Notes: generated from the sequence alone by a model not told the origin. Shown: positions 49,001 to 57,948, counted from the stretch's first letter. The stretch: 64,000 nt of DNA from Novosphingobium pentaromativorans US6-1 (GCF_000767465.1 NZ_CP009291.1:558001-622000), one strand, 5' to 3'. A program made the numbers and translations.

Positions 49001-49876
49001 TCAGCAGCCGATGGTTTCGAGGATGCGTTCGCTCTCCATCCACAGGCGGCTGGCCGCACGGTCGTCCCGGGCCTGCGGTGCCGGTTGGATCTCGGCCAGG
49101 TCGCGGAAATAGCGTCCGCCCTGTTCGCCGACTTCCGGCGAAGTGGCCAGCCACATGATCGTGCGGGCCGGGTGTTCGGGCGGAGTGCAGGGGCTGCGGG
49201 CCATGGCATCCTGGATCAACTCGTCGCCGTGGCTGGCGAAGTTGGAGCCTACGCATCCCGGGTTTACCGCCTGGGCCACGATCCCCATGGGCGAGAGCCG
49301 GCGGTCCAGTTCGCGGGTGAACAGGAGGCTCGCCAGTTTCGCCTGGCTGTAGGCCTCGGTGGTTGCGAAACCTTCCAGCAGCATCAGGTCGTCCCAGTTC
49401 ATCGCCTGGCAGCTGGCATGGCCGTCTGCCGCAACGGCGATGATGCGCACGGTTCCCACCGGGGAATCCTTGGCTGCATACTCAAGCTGGGGAAGCAGTT
49501 CGCGCGTGAGCAGGAACGGGGCGAGATGATTGGTGGCGAATGTCGCCTCCAGCCCTTCGGAAGTGCGGTAATAGCCGTCTCGCACACCGCCAGCGTTGTT
49601 GACGAGAACGTGAATGCAATCGGTGAGCCGGGCGATTTCTTTCGCAATGCGGCGCACATCCGACATCTCGGTAAAGTCGCCGCGCAGGAAATCGACGCGC
49701 GCTTCGGGCGAGGCGATGGCGCGGATTTCTTCCTCGGCGGCATCGCAGCGCTCCGGCGTGCGGCCGGTGCCGATGACATGCCAGCCCATGAGGGCGAAGA
49801 CTTCCGCCGTGGCCTTGCCGATGCCGGAGCTGGCGCCGGTAATGACGATCACGCGCCGATGACTTGACTGGGTCAA
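49001..49876 (-). CDS. Short-chain dehydrogenase/reductase, retinol-dehydrogenase-like, with altered active site
   Basis: A 291-residue SDR. The cofactor motif is VIVITGASSGIGKATA with the basic/polar position GTGRTPER suggesting NADP. NNAGG is present and the catalytic Tyr/Lys pair appears in EAYSQAKLASLLF. At the place where family members have VSS (catalytic serine) this protein reads IIAVAADGHAS, so the serine appears to be alanine. Either the activity is reduced, another serine (HAS) takes over, or the protein does something else. It belongs to the long-loop RDH/WW-oxidoreductase-like group. Confidence 0.87.
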   Translation of the reverse strand: MTQSSHRRVIVITGASSGIGKATAEVFALMGWHVIGTGRTPERCDAAEEEIRAIASPEARVDFLRGDFTEMSDVRRIAKEIARLTDCIHVLVNNAGGVRDGYYRTSEGLEATFATNHLAPFLLTRELLPQLEYAAKDSPVGTVRIIAVAADGHASCQAMNWDDLMLLEGFATTEAYSQAKLASLLFTRELDRRLSPMGIVAQAVNPGCVGSNFASHGDELIQDAMARSPCTPPEHPARTIMWLATSPEVGEQGGRYFRDLAEIQPAPQARDDRAASRLWMESERILETIGC

Positions 49877-50182
49877 TCTTCTCTCCCTCGGTGGCGAATG
49901 TCAGGAAACGATTGCCGGACGCGGGCGGGAGGTAGGCCAAGCGGTCCTGCCGATCAGGGCACGCGTGACGAGTTGCCTCTCCATTCGTCCTCTCTCCATG
50001 GCGCGTCCTGTCTCAGGATCGCGGCTGTTCCATAGCCGAGTCAGGCCAGGTTCAGGAAATTGTTTACGGTGAAACGGCCTGTGTTGTCGATACTTGGCCT
50101 CGGACGGCATCGCCATGCGTATCTTTACGGGTCATCTTTGCAAGGGCTGGACAGGCCCCATCACGACGCGCAGACTGAGGGC
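49877..50182. other. Intergenic region between SDR and peroxiredoxin genes, no gene seen
   Basis: A 306-base divergent interval. It should hold the promoters of the minus-strand SDR and the plus-strand peroxiredoxin. Open frames in it overlap in both directions and have no ribosome binding site or recognisable product. I see no clear hairpin, repeat or riboswitch. Confidence 0.5.
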
Positions 50183-50731
50183 ATGAAACGCATCCTAGCC
50201 CCCCTGTTCGCCATCGGATTCCTTGCAGCATCGTCGGTAGCGCAGGCTGCCCTGCCGATGGGCGCGACCGCGCCCGAGTTCAGCACCAAGGGTGCGAAGG
50301 CGGGCAAGGAGGTCGACTTTGACCTCAAGCAGGCGCTCAAGCGCGGTCCGGTCGTCCTCTACTTCTACCCCAAGGCGTTCACGCAGGGTTGCACCCTGGA
50401 AGCGCATGCCTTTGCAGAAGCGACGCCGGAGTTCGCAGAACTGGGCGCCACCGTCGTCGGCATGTCGGCCGACGATCTGCCTACCCTCAAGAAGTTCTCG
50501 ACCGAGGCTTGCCGCGACAAGTTTGCCGTCGCCGTCGCCACGCCGAAGATCATCAAGGAATACGACGTCCCCCTTGCGCGGGATGGCAAGCCGCAGGGTA
50601 TGGCCGACCGGGTGAGCTACGTCATCGACCAGAGCGGAAAGGTGGTCTTCATCCATTCCGATCTCGATTATCGCGATCACGTGAAGATGACCCTGGCGGC
50701 CGTGAAGGTGCTGGCGAAAAAGCGCCCCTGA
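50183..50731 (+). CDS. Exported peroxiredoxin (AhpC/TSA, BCP-like)
   Basis: A 182-residue thiol peroxidase with a signal peptide (RILAPLFAIGFLAASSVAQA), so it should act in the periplasm. The peroxidatic motif P-x3-T-x2-C reads YPKAFTQGCTLEAHAF. The resolving cysteine found five residues later in classical BCP (CTxEAC) is absent; the only other cysteine is in STEACRDKF, which may form the disulfide instead. ATG at 50183 has GAGG close upstream. Confidence 0.9.
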   Translation: MKRILAPLFAIGFLAASSVAQAALPMGATAPEFSTKGAKAGKEVDFDLKQALKRGPVVLYFYPKAFTQGCTLEAHAFAEATPEFAELGATVVGMSADDLPTLKKFSTEACRDKFAVAVATPKIIKEYDVPLARDGKPQGMADRVSYVIDQSGKVVFIHSDLDYRDHVKMTLAAVKVLAKKRP

Positions 50732-50895
50732 ACGGCGTAGCATTGCGGCCTCTTGCGGGGCCTTGAACAATCCCGATATCTGCGGGTAGTAGCGCTGGCT
50801 TGTCGCCCGCTGATTGCGAGCCGATCGCCGCGCCGCTTTACAATCGGCTGCACTTCGCTAAGCGGTGCGCCGCAGTTTCATTGGAGTTTCGTGCC

Positions 50896-52023
50896 ATGCG
50901 TGCCGAAGGGCAGGCCCACATTGACCGTATCGAAAAGGCGCTCGCGCTTGTGCGCAAGTTCCTGGACTGGGATCGCGCGCTGCGCCGCTTCGACGAGCTG
51001 AACGCCCGCGTCGAGGATCCCACGCTCTGGGACAAGCCCAAGGAAGCCGAGGCGGTCATGAAGGAGCGTCGCCGGCTGGAAGCTTCGATCGGCACGGTCA
51101 ACGAGATAAGCCGTGAGATGGCCGACGCCGTCGAGTTCATCGAGCTGGGCGAGATGGAAGGCGATGAGGACACGGTCAACGAGGGGCTCGCCACGTTGGC
51201 CCAGCTGGCCGATCGTGCCGATGCGGACAAGGTCCAGGCACTGCTCGCCGGCGAGGCCGACAGCAACGATACCTACCTCGAAGTCCATGCCGGTGCCGGC
51301 GGTACCGAGAGCCAGGACTGGGCCGAGATGCTGCAGCGCATGTATACGCGCTGGGCAGAGCGCAAGGGCTACAAGGTCGAGCTGGTGGACTATCACTCAG
51401 GCGAAGCCGCGGGCATCAAGAGCTGCACGCTGCTGATCAAGGGCGAGAACGCCTACGGTTATGCCAAGACCGAAAGCGGCGTGCACCGTCTCGTGCGCAT
51501 CAGCCCCTACGACAGTTCCGCACGCCGTCACACCAGCTTCTCGTCGGTCTGGGTCTATCCGGTGATCGACGACAGCTTCGAGGTCGAGGTGAACCCGGCC
51601 GACCTGAAGATCGACACTTACCGCGCGTCGGGCGCTGGCGGTCAGCACGTCAACACCACGGACTCGGCGGTGCGTATTACCCACCAGCCGTCCGGGATCG
51701 TGGTCGCCAGCCAGATCGACCGTTCGCAGCACAAGAACCGCGAGATCGCGATGGGCATGCTCAAGGCACGCCTGTTCGAGGAAGAAATGCGCAAGCGCGA
51801 GGAAGCGGCCAGCGCGGAGCACGCCTCGAAGAGCGACATCGGCTGGGGGCACCAGATCCGTTCCTACGTGCTGCAGCCCTACCAGCAGGTGAAGGACCTG
51901 CGCACCGGCGTCGTTTCGACTTCGCCCGGCGATGTTCTGGACGGCGAACTCGACGCCTTCATGGCTGCGGCGCTGTCACAGCGGGTGACGGGTGAAAAGG
52001 CCGAAGTCGAGGATATCGACTGA
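50896..52023 (+). CDS. prfB: Peptide chain release factor 2
   Basis: A 375-residue class I release factor for UGA and UAA. The GGQ catalytic motif is at about 248-250 in ASGAGGQHVN. The codon-recognition tripeptide, SPF in E. coli RF2, reads Ser203-Pro-Tyr here (RISPYDSSARRHTSF). No in-frame UGA or slippery CUUUGA is present, so the programmed +1 frameshift used by E. coli prfB is missing. ATG at 50896 follows TTGGAG. The methyltransferase gene follows by 61 bases. Confidence 0.95.
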   Translation: MRAEGQAHIDRIEKALALVRKFLDWDRALRRFDELNARVEDPTLWDKPKEAEAVMKERRRLEASIGTVNEISREMADAVEFIELGEMEGDEDTVNEGLATLAQLADRADADKVQALLAGEADSNDTYLEVHAGAGGTESQDWAEMLQRMYTRWAERKGYKVELVDYHSGEAAGIKSCTLLIKGENAYGYAKTESGVHRLVRISPYDSSARRHTSFSSVWVYPVIDDSFEVEVNPADLKIDTYRASGAGGQHVNTTDSAVRITHQPSGIVVASQIDRSQHKNREIAMGMLKARLFEEEMRKREEAASAEHASKSDIGWGHQIRSYVLQPYQQVKDLRTGVVSTSPGDVLDGELDAFMAAALSQRVTGEKAEVEDID

Positions 52024-52084
52024 CCCGAGCGATGGGCCGCATGAGAGGTTTTGCCAAGTCCTTGGCGAGTCGCTAAGGGGCGGC

Positions 52085-52864
52085 ATGTTTTTGTCTCGCC
52101 GCCTTTCCTGTGTGGTTTTTGCGCTGGCTCTCGCTGCCTGCCAGCAGAAGCCTGCCGATGACGGCAGGCCCGAGACTTCGCGTGAATTTCCGGTCGCCGA
52201 TCGCCCTGTTTCGCGACTTGGAGCGAACTCCGTTTCCTCGGAAGTGGAGCGCGACAGCGTCAATGAAGCCAACGTCGTGATGAACCTCGCGGACATCCGT
52301 GAGGGGATGAGCGTGGCCGATATCGGCGCAGGCGAGGGGTATTACACCGTTCGCCTGGCGCAGCGCGTGGGCAAGAAGGGCCGTGTCCTCGCCGAGGACA
52401 TCGACCGCGATGCCAACGAGCAACTCGGCCAGCGCGTCCTGCGCGAGCGATTGGAGAACGTCTCCATCATTCTGGGTACCGAGGACGACCCGCGATTGCC
52501 GCCTGACAGTTTCGACCGCATCATGCTCGTGCACATGTACCATGAGGTCACCGAGCCCTATGCTTTCCTGTGGCGCCTGCGGCCGGCCCTGCGCAAGGGC
52601 GGAAAGGTCATCGTCGTCGACGTCGACCGGCCGACGGACGAACATGGCATCCCGCCGGAGCTGCTTTTCTGCGAATTCGCGTCGCTGGGCTTTCGTTTAA
52701 CCGAATTTGTTCGTAAGCCGGAACTGCAGGGTTACTATGCGCAGTTCGAGGCTGCTAGTGCGCGGCCCGAGCCTGCCAATATCGTACCTTGCCGATTGTC
52801 TGGCGATAGGACTGCTTCAAAGGACTTGAGCGTTACGCCAGGGGGAAAGACAGAGAGTTTATGA
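52085..52864 (+). CDS. Lipoprotein with a class I SAM-dependent methyltransferase domain
   Basis: A 259-residue protein. It starts with a lipoprotein signal (FLSRRLSCVVFALALAAC, lipobox LAAC). The rest is a class I methyltransferase fold with motif I VADIGAGEGYYTVRLAQ, an acidic residue after strand two (LAEDIDRDA) and motif IV around FDRIMLVHMYHEV. Export places it in the periplasm or outer membrane, where S-adenosylmethionine is not expected. ATG at 52085 follows AAGGGG. It overlaps the next gene by four bases. Confidence 0.85.
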   Translation: MFLSRRLSCVVFALALAACQQKPADDGRPETSREFPVADRPVSRLGANSVSSEVERDSVNEANVVMNLADIREGMSVADIGAGEGYYTVRLAQRVGKKGRVLAEDIDRDANEQLGQRVLRERLENVSIILGTEDDPRLPPDSFDRIMLVHMYHEVTEPYAFLWRLRPALRKGGKVIVVDVDRPTDEHGIPPELLFCEFASLGFRLTEFVRKPELQGYYAQFEAASARPEPANIVPCRLSGDRTASKDLSVTPGGKTESL

Positions 52865-54267
52865 GTTTCAAGGGTCTCAAGCCGATTGTTTATGGCGGAC
52901 GTGAAGTCTGGCCGCTTATCGAGGGCGGCAAGGGCGTTTCCGCCACGAACCATAACAGCTCCGGCGCCTGGGCGGCGGCCGGGGGAATCGGCACCGTCAG
53001 CGCGGTCAACGCTGATTCCTACGATGCGGAAGGCAAGATCGTTCCGCAGGTCTATCACGCCTTGACCCGCAAGGAGCGCCATGAGGAACTGATCCGCTAC
53101 GCCATCGATGGCGCCGTGGAGCAGGTGCGCCGCGCTTACGACATTGCCAGCGGCAAGGGCGCGATCAACATCAACGTCCTGTGGGAAATGGGCGGCGCCC
53201 AGCAGGTTCTCGAAGGCGTGCTGGAAAAGACCCGTGGCATGGTCACAGGCGTGACCTGCGGCGCGGGCATGCCCTATCGCCTGTCCGAGATCGCCGCGCG
53301 CTTCAACGTCAGCTACCTGCCGATCGTCAGCTCCGCGCGCGCTTTCCGCGCGCTGTGGAAGCGGGCCTATCACAAGGTGTCCGAGCTGATGGCGGCGGTG
53401 GTCTACGAAGACCCCTGGCTTGCCGGCGGCCACAACGGCCTGTCGAATGCGGAAGATCCGCTCAAGCCGGAAGATCCCTATCCGCGCGTCAAGGCGCTGC
53501 GCGACACGATGCGCAAGGAAGGCATTTCAGACGATGTGCCGATCGTGATGGCCGGCGGCGTATGGTACCTGCGCGACTGGAACGAGTGGATCGACAATCC
53601 CGAACTCGGCACGATTGCCTTCCAGTTCGGCACCCGCCCGCTGCTGACGCATGAAAGTCCGATCCCGCAGGCGTGGAAGGACGCACTTCGCGATCTGGAG
53701 CCGGGCGACGTGCTGCTGCACCGGTTCTCGCCCACGGGATTTTATTCCTCGGCCGTGCGCAACCCGTTCCTGCGCAATCTCGAAGCGCGTTCGGAACGCC
53801 AGATTCCGTACTCGAAGGTCGAGGCCGGCGAACATACCGTGCGTCTCGACGTCGGCGTGAAGGGCAAGAACTTCTGGGTCGCGCCGAAGGATCTGGATCG
53901 CGCCCGCTCGTGGTCGACACAGGGCTTTACCGATGGCCTGCGTACGCCCGACGATACGATCATCTTCGTCAATCCGCAGGAACGCGACGAGATCCGCCAG
54001 GATCAGGCCGACTGCATGGGCTGCCTGTCGCACTGCGGATTCTCCTCGTGGAAGGACCATGATGACTACACCACGGGCCGGCTTGCCGATCCGCGCAGCT
54101 TCTGCATCCAGAAGACGCTGCAGGACATCGCCCATGGCGGTCCGGTAGAAGAGAACCTGATGTTTGCAGGCCATGCCGCCTACAAGTTCAAGCAGGACCC
54201 GTTCTACTCGAACGGCTTCACGCCCACGGTCAAGGAACTGGTCGACCGGATCCTCACCGGCGACTGA
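52861..54267 (+). CDS. Nitronate monooxygenase/2-nitropropane dioxygenase-like flavoprotein with four-cysteine cluster
   Basis: A 468-residue TIM-barrel protein of the NMO/FabK-like family: PLIEGGKGVSATNHNSSGAW, GVTCGAGMPYRLSEIA and IVMAGGVWYLRDW fit the FMN-binding barrel. The C-terminal part contains Cys385, Cys388, Cys392 and Cys415 (C-x2-C-x3-C-x22-C, around DCMGCLSHCGF and SFCIQ), which is not typical of nitronate monooxygenases and looks like a metal or Fe-S site. It is coupled by ATGA to the lipoprotein methyltransferase. Substrate unknown. Confidence 0.85.
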   Translation: MSFKGLKPIVYGGREVWPLIEGGKGVSATNHNSSGAWAAAGGIGTVSAVNADSYDAEGKIVPQVYHALTRKERHEELIRYAIDGAVEQVRRAYDIASGKGAININVLWEMGGAQQVLEGVLEKTRGMVTGVTCGAGMPYRLSEIAARFNVSYLPIVSSARAFRALWKRAYHKVSELMAAVVYEDPWLAGGHNGLSNAEDPLKPEDPYPRVKALRDTMRKEGISDDVPIVMAGGVWYLRDWNEWIDNPELGTIAFQFGTRPLLTHESPIPQAWKDALRDLEPGDVLLHRFSPTGFYSSAVRNPFLRNLEARSERQIPYSKVEAGEHTVRLDVGVKGKNFWVAPKDLDRARSWSTQGFTDGLRTPDDTIIFVNPQERDEIRQDQADCMGCLSHCGFSSWKDHDDYTTGRLADPRSFCIQKTLQDIAHGGPVEENLMFAGHAAYKFKQDPFYSNGFTPTVKELVDRILTGD

Positions 54268-54293
54268 TCGCCAAGGGCAATTGCCGAATTCAG

Positions 54294-54325
54294 ACGGCCG
54301 GCGGGGAGATGTCCTCGCCGGCCGT
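54294..54325 (+). terminator. Probable terminator after the NMO-like gene
   Basis: ACGGCCGGCG at 54294-54303 pairs exactly with CGCCGGCCGT at 54316-54325 around a 12-base loop. Only three T residues follow, so efficiency is uncertain. Confidence 0.55.
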
Positions 54326-54363
54326 TTGCGTGTGTAGATGCGCGGGTTCTCGTGCGCTTCGCT

Positions 54364-54825
54364 CTACGAGGAGGCTGAACGCCTTGCGGGCATGAAGAGC
54401 GCTGCGACGGCGACAATCAGGAATCCGGGAACGAGCACCCAGTTGAGCAGGTCGGTCCAGCTCTCGATCGCGTCGCGCACATTGGGATAGCCGGCGATGC
54501 CGAGGGCCTTGAGCCCGAAGGTGCGGGCCATTGCGACGAGAACGAAGAGCATCCACCAGCCGCTTCGCCCGAGGTCATGCAAACGCCTGGCGAAGAGGGC
54601 GAAGACGGGGAGAAACAGGAGGGTATCGAGGACGAGGCGAACCCAGCTTTCGGCATCGCCTTCGAGCATGATCCTTGCCAGCAGATTGAGGGCAAGGTCG
54701 AGGCCAATGGCCCAGGCGAAGAACGCCGCCAGCTCGCGGCGCGAGGAACGGCCGGAGAAATCGAGGCTGCGTGCGCAGGCCTCCATCGCGAGGCGGCGCA
54801 AGGGCCTGTTTTCTCCGGCTGTCAT
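54364..54825 (-). CDS. DUF805 family inner-membrane protein
   Basis: A 153-residue membrane protein with about four hydrophobic helices. LDFSGRSSRRELAAFFAWAI near the N-terminus and RRLHDLGRSGWWMLF are the DUF805 signature. Function unknown. It follows amtB on the same strand after 17 bases and may be in the same transcript. Confidence 0.9.
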   Translation of the reverse strand: MTAGENRPLRRLAMEACARSLDFSGRSSRRELAAFFAWAIGLDLALNLLARIMLEGDAESWVRLVLDTLLFLPVFALFARRLHDLGRSGWWMLFVLVAMARTFGLKALGIAGYPNVRDAIESWTDLLNWVLVPGFLIVAVAALFMPARRSASS

Positions 54826-54842
54826 GCTGACCTTTCTCTAGC

Positions 54843-56147
54843 TCAGTCGAACTCCCAGGCCCGCTCACCGTGGCTGGTGATGTCGAGGCCTTCGCGCTCG
54901 GCATCTTCGCTGACGCGCATTGGGAAGACAACCGAGGCCATGACTGCGAGAATGACGCTGGCAATTACCGACCACAGGATTGTCACGCCCACGCCGATGA
55001 ACTGCGCGGCGGTCTGGCTGGCCATGGTCACGCCTTCACCGTAGCCCACGCCGCCCAGGCTCTGCGACATGAAGATGCCGAGCAGGAGCGAGCCGAGCAT
55101 GCCGCCCACGCCGTGCACGGCGAAGACGTCGAGCGAGTCGTCGATGGCAAGTTTCTGCTTCACCAGCTGGATCGCGTAGTAGCACACCACCGCGCCGGCA
55201 GCGCCGAACAGGATCGCGGCGCCGGGCGAGATGAATCCTGCCGCGGGCGTGACAGTGGCAAGCCCGGCGATGGCGCCGGTGGCGAAGCCGACGCTGGTGG
55301 GCTTGCCGACGGTGAAGCGTTCGACGAGCAGCCAGACGAGGGCCGCCGTCGCCGCCGCGGCATGGGTCGCGATGATCGCGGCGGCCGCATCGTCGTTGGC
55401 CGCAATCGCCGAACCGCCGTTGAAGCCGAACCAGCCGACCCAGAGCAGCGCCGCGCCGGCCATCGTCAGCGACGGGCTGTGCGGCAGCATCAAGGTATTG
55501 GGAAAGCCGCTGCGGCGGCCCAGCATGATTGCGATGACCAGCGCCGATACGCCTGCGGTCGTGTGGATGACGATCCCACCGGCCCAATCGAGCGTGCCAA
55601 GGCCGGTTGCCAGCCAGCCGCCGCCCCAGATCCAGTGGGCAACGGGCGCATAGACCACGAGACCCCAGAGGGCGCAGAAGGCGATGACCCAGCCGAAGCG
55701 GGCACGGTCGACCCAGGCGCCCGCCATCAGCGCGGGGGTGATCGCGGCGAAGGTCATCTGGAACAGGGCGAAGGCGCTCTCGGGAACTTCGGTTCCGGCG
55801 CGCACATTGCCCAGATTGCCGAGCATCAAGGCATTGCCGCCGCCCAGCCAGCCACTGCTGACGTTGCCAAAGGCGAGGGTGTAGCCGACCGCGATCCACA
55901 GCACCGAGGCGATGGCGGCGATCGCACCGCACTGGACCAGCACCGACAGGAAGTTCTTCGCGCGAACGAGGCCGCCATAGAACAGCGACAGCCCGGGCGC
56001 AGCCATCATGAGGACGAGCGCGGAAGATACCAGCAGCCACGCCGTGTCACCACTGTTGCTCACATCGATTCGGCCGTCCTGCGCCAGGGCCATGCCCGGC
56101 AGGACTGCGAGCATGCCGGCAAGCGGCAGCAAGCACTGCTTTTTCAT
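54843..56147 (-). CDS. amtB: Ammonium transporter
   Basis: A 434-residue Amt-family channel with a signal peptide (CLLPLAGMLAVLPGMALA) and eleven transmembrane helices. Typical stretches are GLSLFYGGLVRAKN, FAAITPALMAGAWVDR, and the twin-histidine positions in GIVIHTTAGVSALV and VFAVHGVGGMLGSLL. Amt proteins are usually paired with the PII protein gene glnK; none is next to it here, so regulation must come from an unlinked PII or be absent. DUF805 follows. Confidence 0.95.
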   Translation of the reverse strand: MKKQCLLPLAGMLAVLPGMALAQDGRIDVSNSGDTAWLLVSSALVLMMAAPGLSLFYGGLVRAKNFLSVLVQCGAIAAIASVLWIAVGYTLAFGNVSSGWLGGGNALMLGNLGNVRAGTEVPESAFALFQMTFAAITPALMAGAWVDRARFGWVIAFCALWGLVVYAPVAHWIWGGGWLATGLGTLDWAGGIVIHTTAGVSALVIAIMLGRRSGFPNTLMLPHSPSLTMAGAALLWVGWFGFNGGSAIAANDDAAAAIIATHAAAATAALVWLLVERFTVGKPTSVGFATGAIAGLATVTPAAGFISPGAAILFGAAGAVVCYYAIQLVKQKLAIDDSLDVFAVHGVGGMLGSLLLGIFMSQSLGGVGYGEGVTMASQTAAQFIGVGVTILWSVIASVILAVMASVVFPMRVSEDAEREGLDITSHGERAWEFD

Positions 56148-56304
56148 TTGAGATTTCCCCTTCAGGCCACGCTTCGCGAGGTCGCTGTGTTCCTCCTGCG
56201 GGGCGCCTTAGAGCACTCATTCGTCATGAGACAAGCGTTTGCAGCATGTTCTGCCATATCGATGGCATGAATGGCGCAATGTTCGTGCCGGGACGGCGCG
56301 CGGT

Positions 56305-57324
56305 TCAGGGAAGTTCGGGCAGTACCTGGTCGGGAGGACGGTGTCCGTCCACCCAGAACTGGATATTGGCGATGATCCGCTCTCCGGCAGCGCCGCGTCC
56401 TTCCTCGGTGGCGCTGCCGAGGTGGGGCAGGGCGACAATGCCGGGCGCCGCGAGTAGCTGTGGATTGACGTTCGGCTCGTTGGCGAAGACGTCCAGGCCC
56501 GCGCCGCCGATGCGCTGCTCGGTCAAGGCTTCGATCAGGGCCTGCTCGTCGATGATCTGGCCGCGGGCGGTGTTCACGACGCAGGCCCCCGGTTTCATCA
56601 GCGACAGCCGGCGACGGTCGAGCAGTGCAGCGGTATCTGGCGCGGCAGGGCAATGGAAAGTGAGGATGTCCGCCTCGGCGACGAGCTTGTCGAGATCGGC
56701 CTCGTAGCGCGCGGAGACCATGTTCTCCAGCGAAGCGGGCAGGCGGTGCCGGTTGTGGTAATGGATCTGCATGCCAAAGGCGCGGGCGCGGTGGGCAACG
56801 GCCTGACCGATGCGGCCCATGCCGACGATACCGAGGCGCTTGCCGCCCAGGCTGTGGCCGAGCATGGCCGACGGTCCCCATCCTTGCCAACGGCCTTCGC
56901 GCAGGACGCGGGCACCCTCGCTGAACTTGCGCGAGACGAGGATGATCAGCGCCAGCGTCAGGTCGGCGGTATCGTCGGTGAAGACGCCAGGCGTGTTCGT
57001 GACCATGATCTTGCGGGCGCGGGCTGCGGCAAGGTCGATATGTTCGGTGCCTGCGCCGAAGTTGGCGATCAGCCCCAGGCGTTCACCCGCCTGCTCGATG
57101 AGTTCAGCGTCGATCCTGTCGGTAACGGTCGGCACCAGCACATCGCACTCGCGCATGGCGGCTGCCAGATCGCCGCGCGACATGGGCAGGTCCTCCCGGT
57201 TGAGCGTCACATCGAAAAGCTGCGCCATGCGATCCTCGACGCCGGGCAACAGCCGCCGCGTGACGATCACGCGGGGAGTGCCGTCGAAAACGCGGGCGGA
57301 TGCAGAGTCGGTCACCAAAGTCAT
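56305..57324 (-). CDS. D-isomer-specific 2-hydroxyacid dehydrogenase (glyoxylate/hydroxypyruvate reductase-like)
   Basis: A 339-residue NAD(P)-dependent dehydrogenase. The nucleotide-binding motif is GIVGMGRIGQAVAHRARAFG. Catalytic Arg, Glu and His are expected in VNTARGQIIDE, DVFANEPNV and ALPHLGSAT. The substrate-binding loop is FGAGTEHIDL. It resembles glyoxylate/hydroxypyruvate reductases; a link to glycine or serine metabolism is inference. It is divergent from the SH3 protein at 57406. Confidence 0.92.
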   Translation of the reverse strand: MTLVTDSASARVFDGTPRVIVTRRLLPGVEDRMAQLFDVTLNREDLPMSRGDLAAAMRECDVLVPTVTDRIDAELIEQAGERLGLIANFGAGTEHIDLAAARARKIMVTNTPGVFTDDTADLTLALIILVSRKFSEGARVLREGRWQGWGPSAMLGHSLGGKRLGIVGMGRIGQAVAHRARAFGMQIHYHNRHRLPASLENMVSARYEADLDKLVAEADILTFHCPAAPDTAALLDRRRLSLMKPGACVVNTARGQIIDEQALIEALTEQRIGGAGLDVFANEPNVNPQLLAAPGIVALPHLGSATEEGRGAAGERIIANIQFWVDGHRPPDQVLPELP

Positions 57325-57405
57325 GTCGTTATCCGGCTATGCCTTCCACAGGGTCCGGGTCAAGAAACCTTGATGGGAAATGTCAGGCAGGCGTAAGTAG
57401 CCGGC

Positions 57406-57879
57406 ATGATCCGCTGGAAGTTCCTGATCCCTCTGGTTGCCCTTTGCGGCATGTCCGTGCCTGCCCATGCGGGCGATGACGACAAGGTGCCTTACTGGGC
57501 CTCGATCGATACCGATCTTGCGAACATGCGCGTAGGTCCCGGGGAATCCTACAGGATTGCCTGGGTCTACAGGCGCGAGCATCTGCCGGTGAAGATCGTA
57601 CGCCGGGAGGGGCCCTGGCGCCTGATCGAAGACCCGGACGGGGACAAGGGTTGGATGCGCGACCTGCTGCTTTCGCGCCAGCGATCGGCCATCGTGACGG
57701 GTGACGGCCTCATCGAGATGCATGCCGAGGGCAAGGCCGGTTCGCCGGTTCTCTGGCGCATCGAGCCGGGCGTCGTGGGCCTGCTCGGCAATTGCGAGTC
57801 GGGCTGGTGCGGTTTCGACGTGGAAGGGCACAAGGGCTTCGTGCTGAGCGAACGTCTCTGGGGCACAGGAGAGCCCTGA
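57406..57879 (+). CDS. Exported SH3-domain protein
   Basis: A 157-residue protein with a signal peptide (KFLIPLVALCGMSVPAHA) and two bacterial SH3-like repeats: NMRVGPGESYRIAWVYRREH with WRLIEDPDGDKGWM, then a shorter second repeat ending in GHKGFVLSERLWG. Such SH3b domains bind cell-wall peptides or act in scaffolding. Two cysteines (NCESGWCGF) could form a disulfide. The partner is unknown. Confidence 0.88.
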   Translation: MIRWKFLIPLVALCGMSVPAHAGDDDKVPYWASIDTDLANMRVGPGESYRIAWVYRREHLPVKIVRREGPWRLIEDPDGDKGWMRDLLLSRQRSAIVTGDGLIEMHAEGKAGSPVLWRIEPGVVGLLGNCESGWCGFDVEGHKGFVLSERLWGTGEP

Positions 57880-57886
57880 GCCCCAA

Positions 57887-57917
57887 ATGAAAAGGCCCCG
57901 CCGTTACCGGCAGGGCC
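57887..57917 (-). terminator. Intrinsic terminator of the thiolase gene
   Basis: On the minus strand GGCCCTGCCG (57908-57917) pairs with CGGCGGGGCC (57894-57903) around GTAA, with one G-T pair, followed by TTTTCATTT. It also separates the convergent SH3 gene. Confidence 0.75.
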
Positions 57918-57948
57918 CTTCCTTCGAATCGTTATTGCCCGAAGGCGA

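Noticed and set aside
48233..49867. A 544-codon plus-strand frame across the CoA-lyase and SDR genes
   Set aside because: Overlaps two well-supported minus-strand genes and has no domain signature.
49901..50116. Minus-strand frame of 71 codons between SDR and peroxiredoxin
   Set aside because: No ribosome binding site, no domain and overlap with promoter space of two divergent genes.
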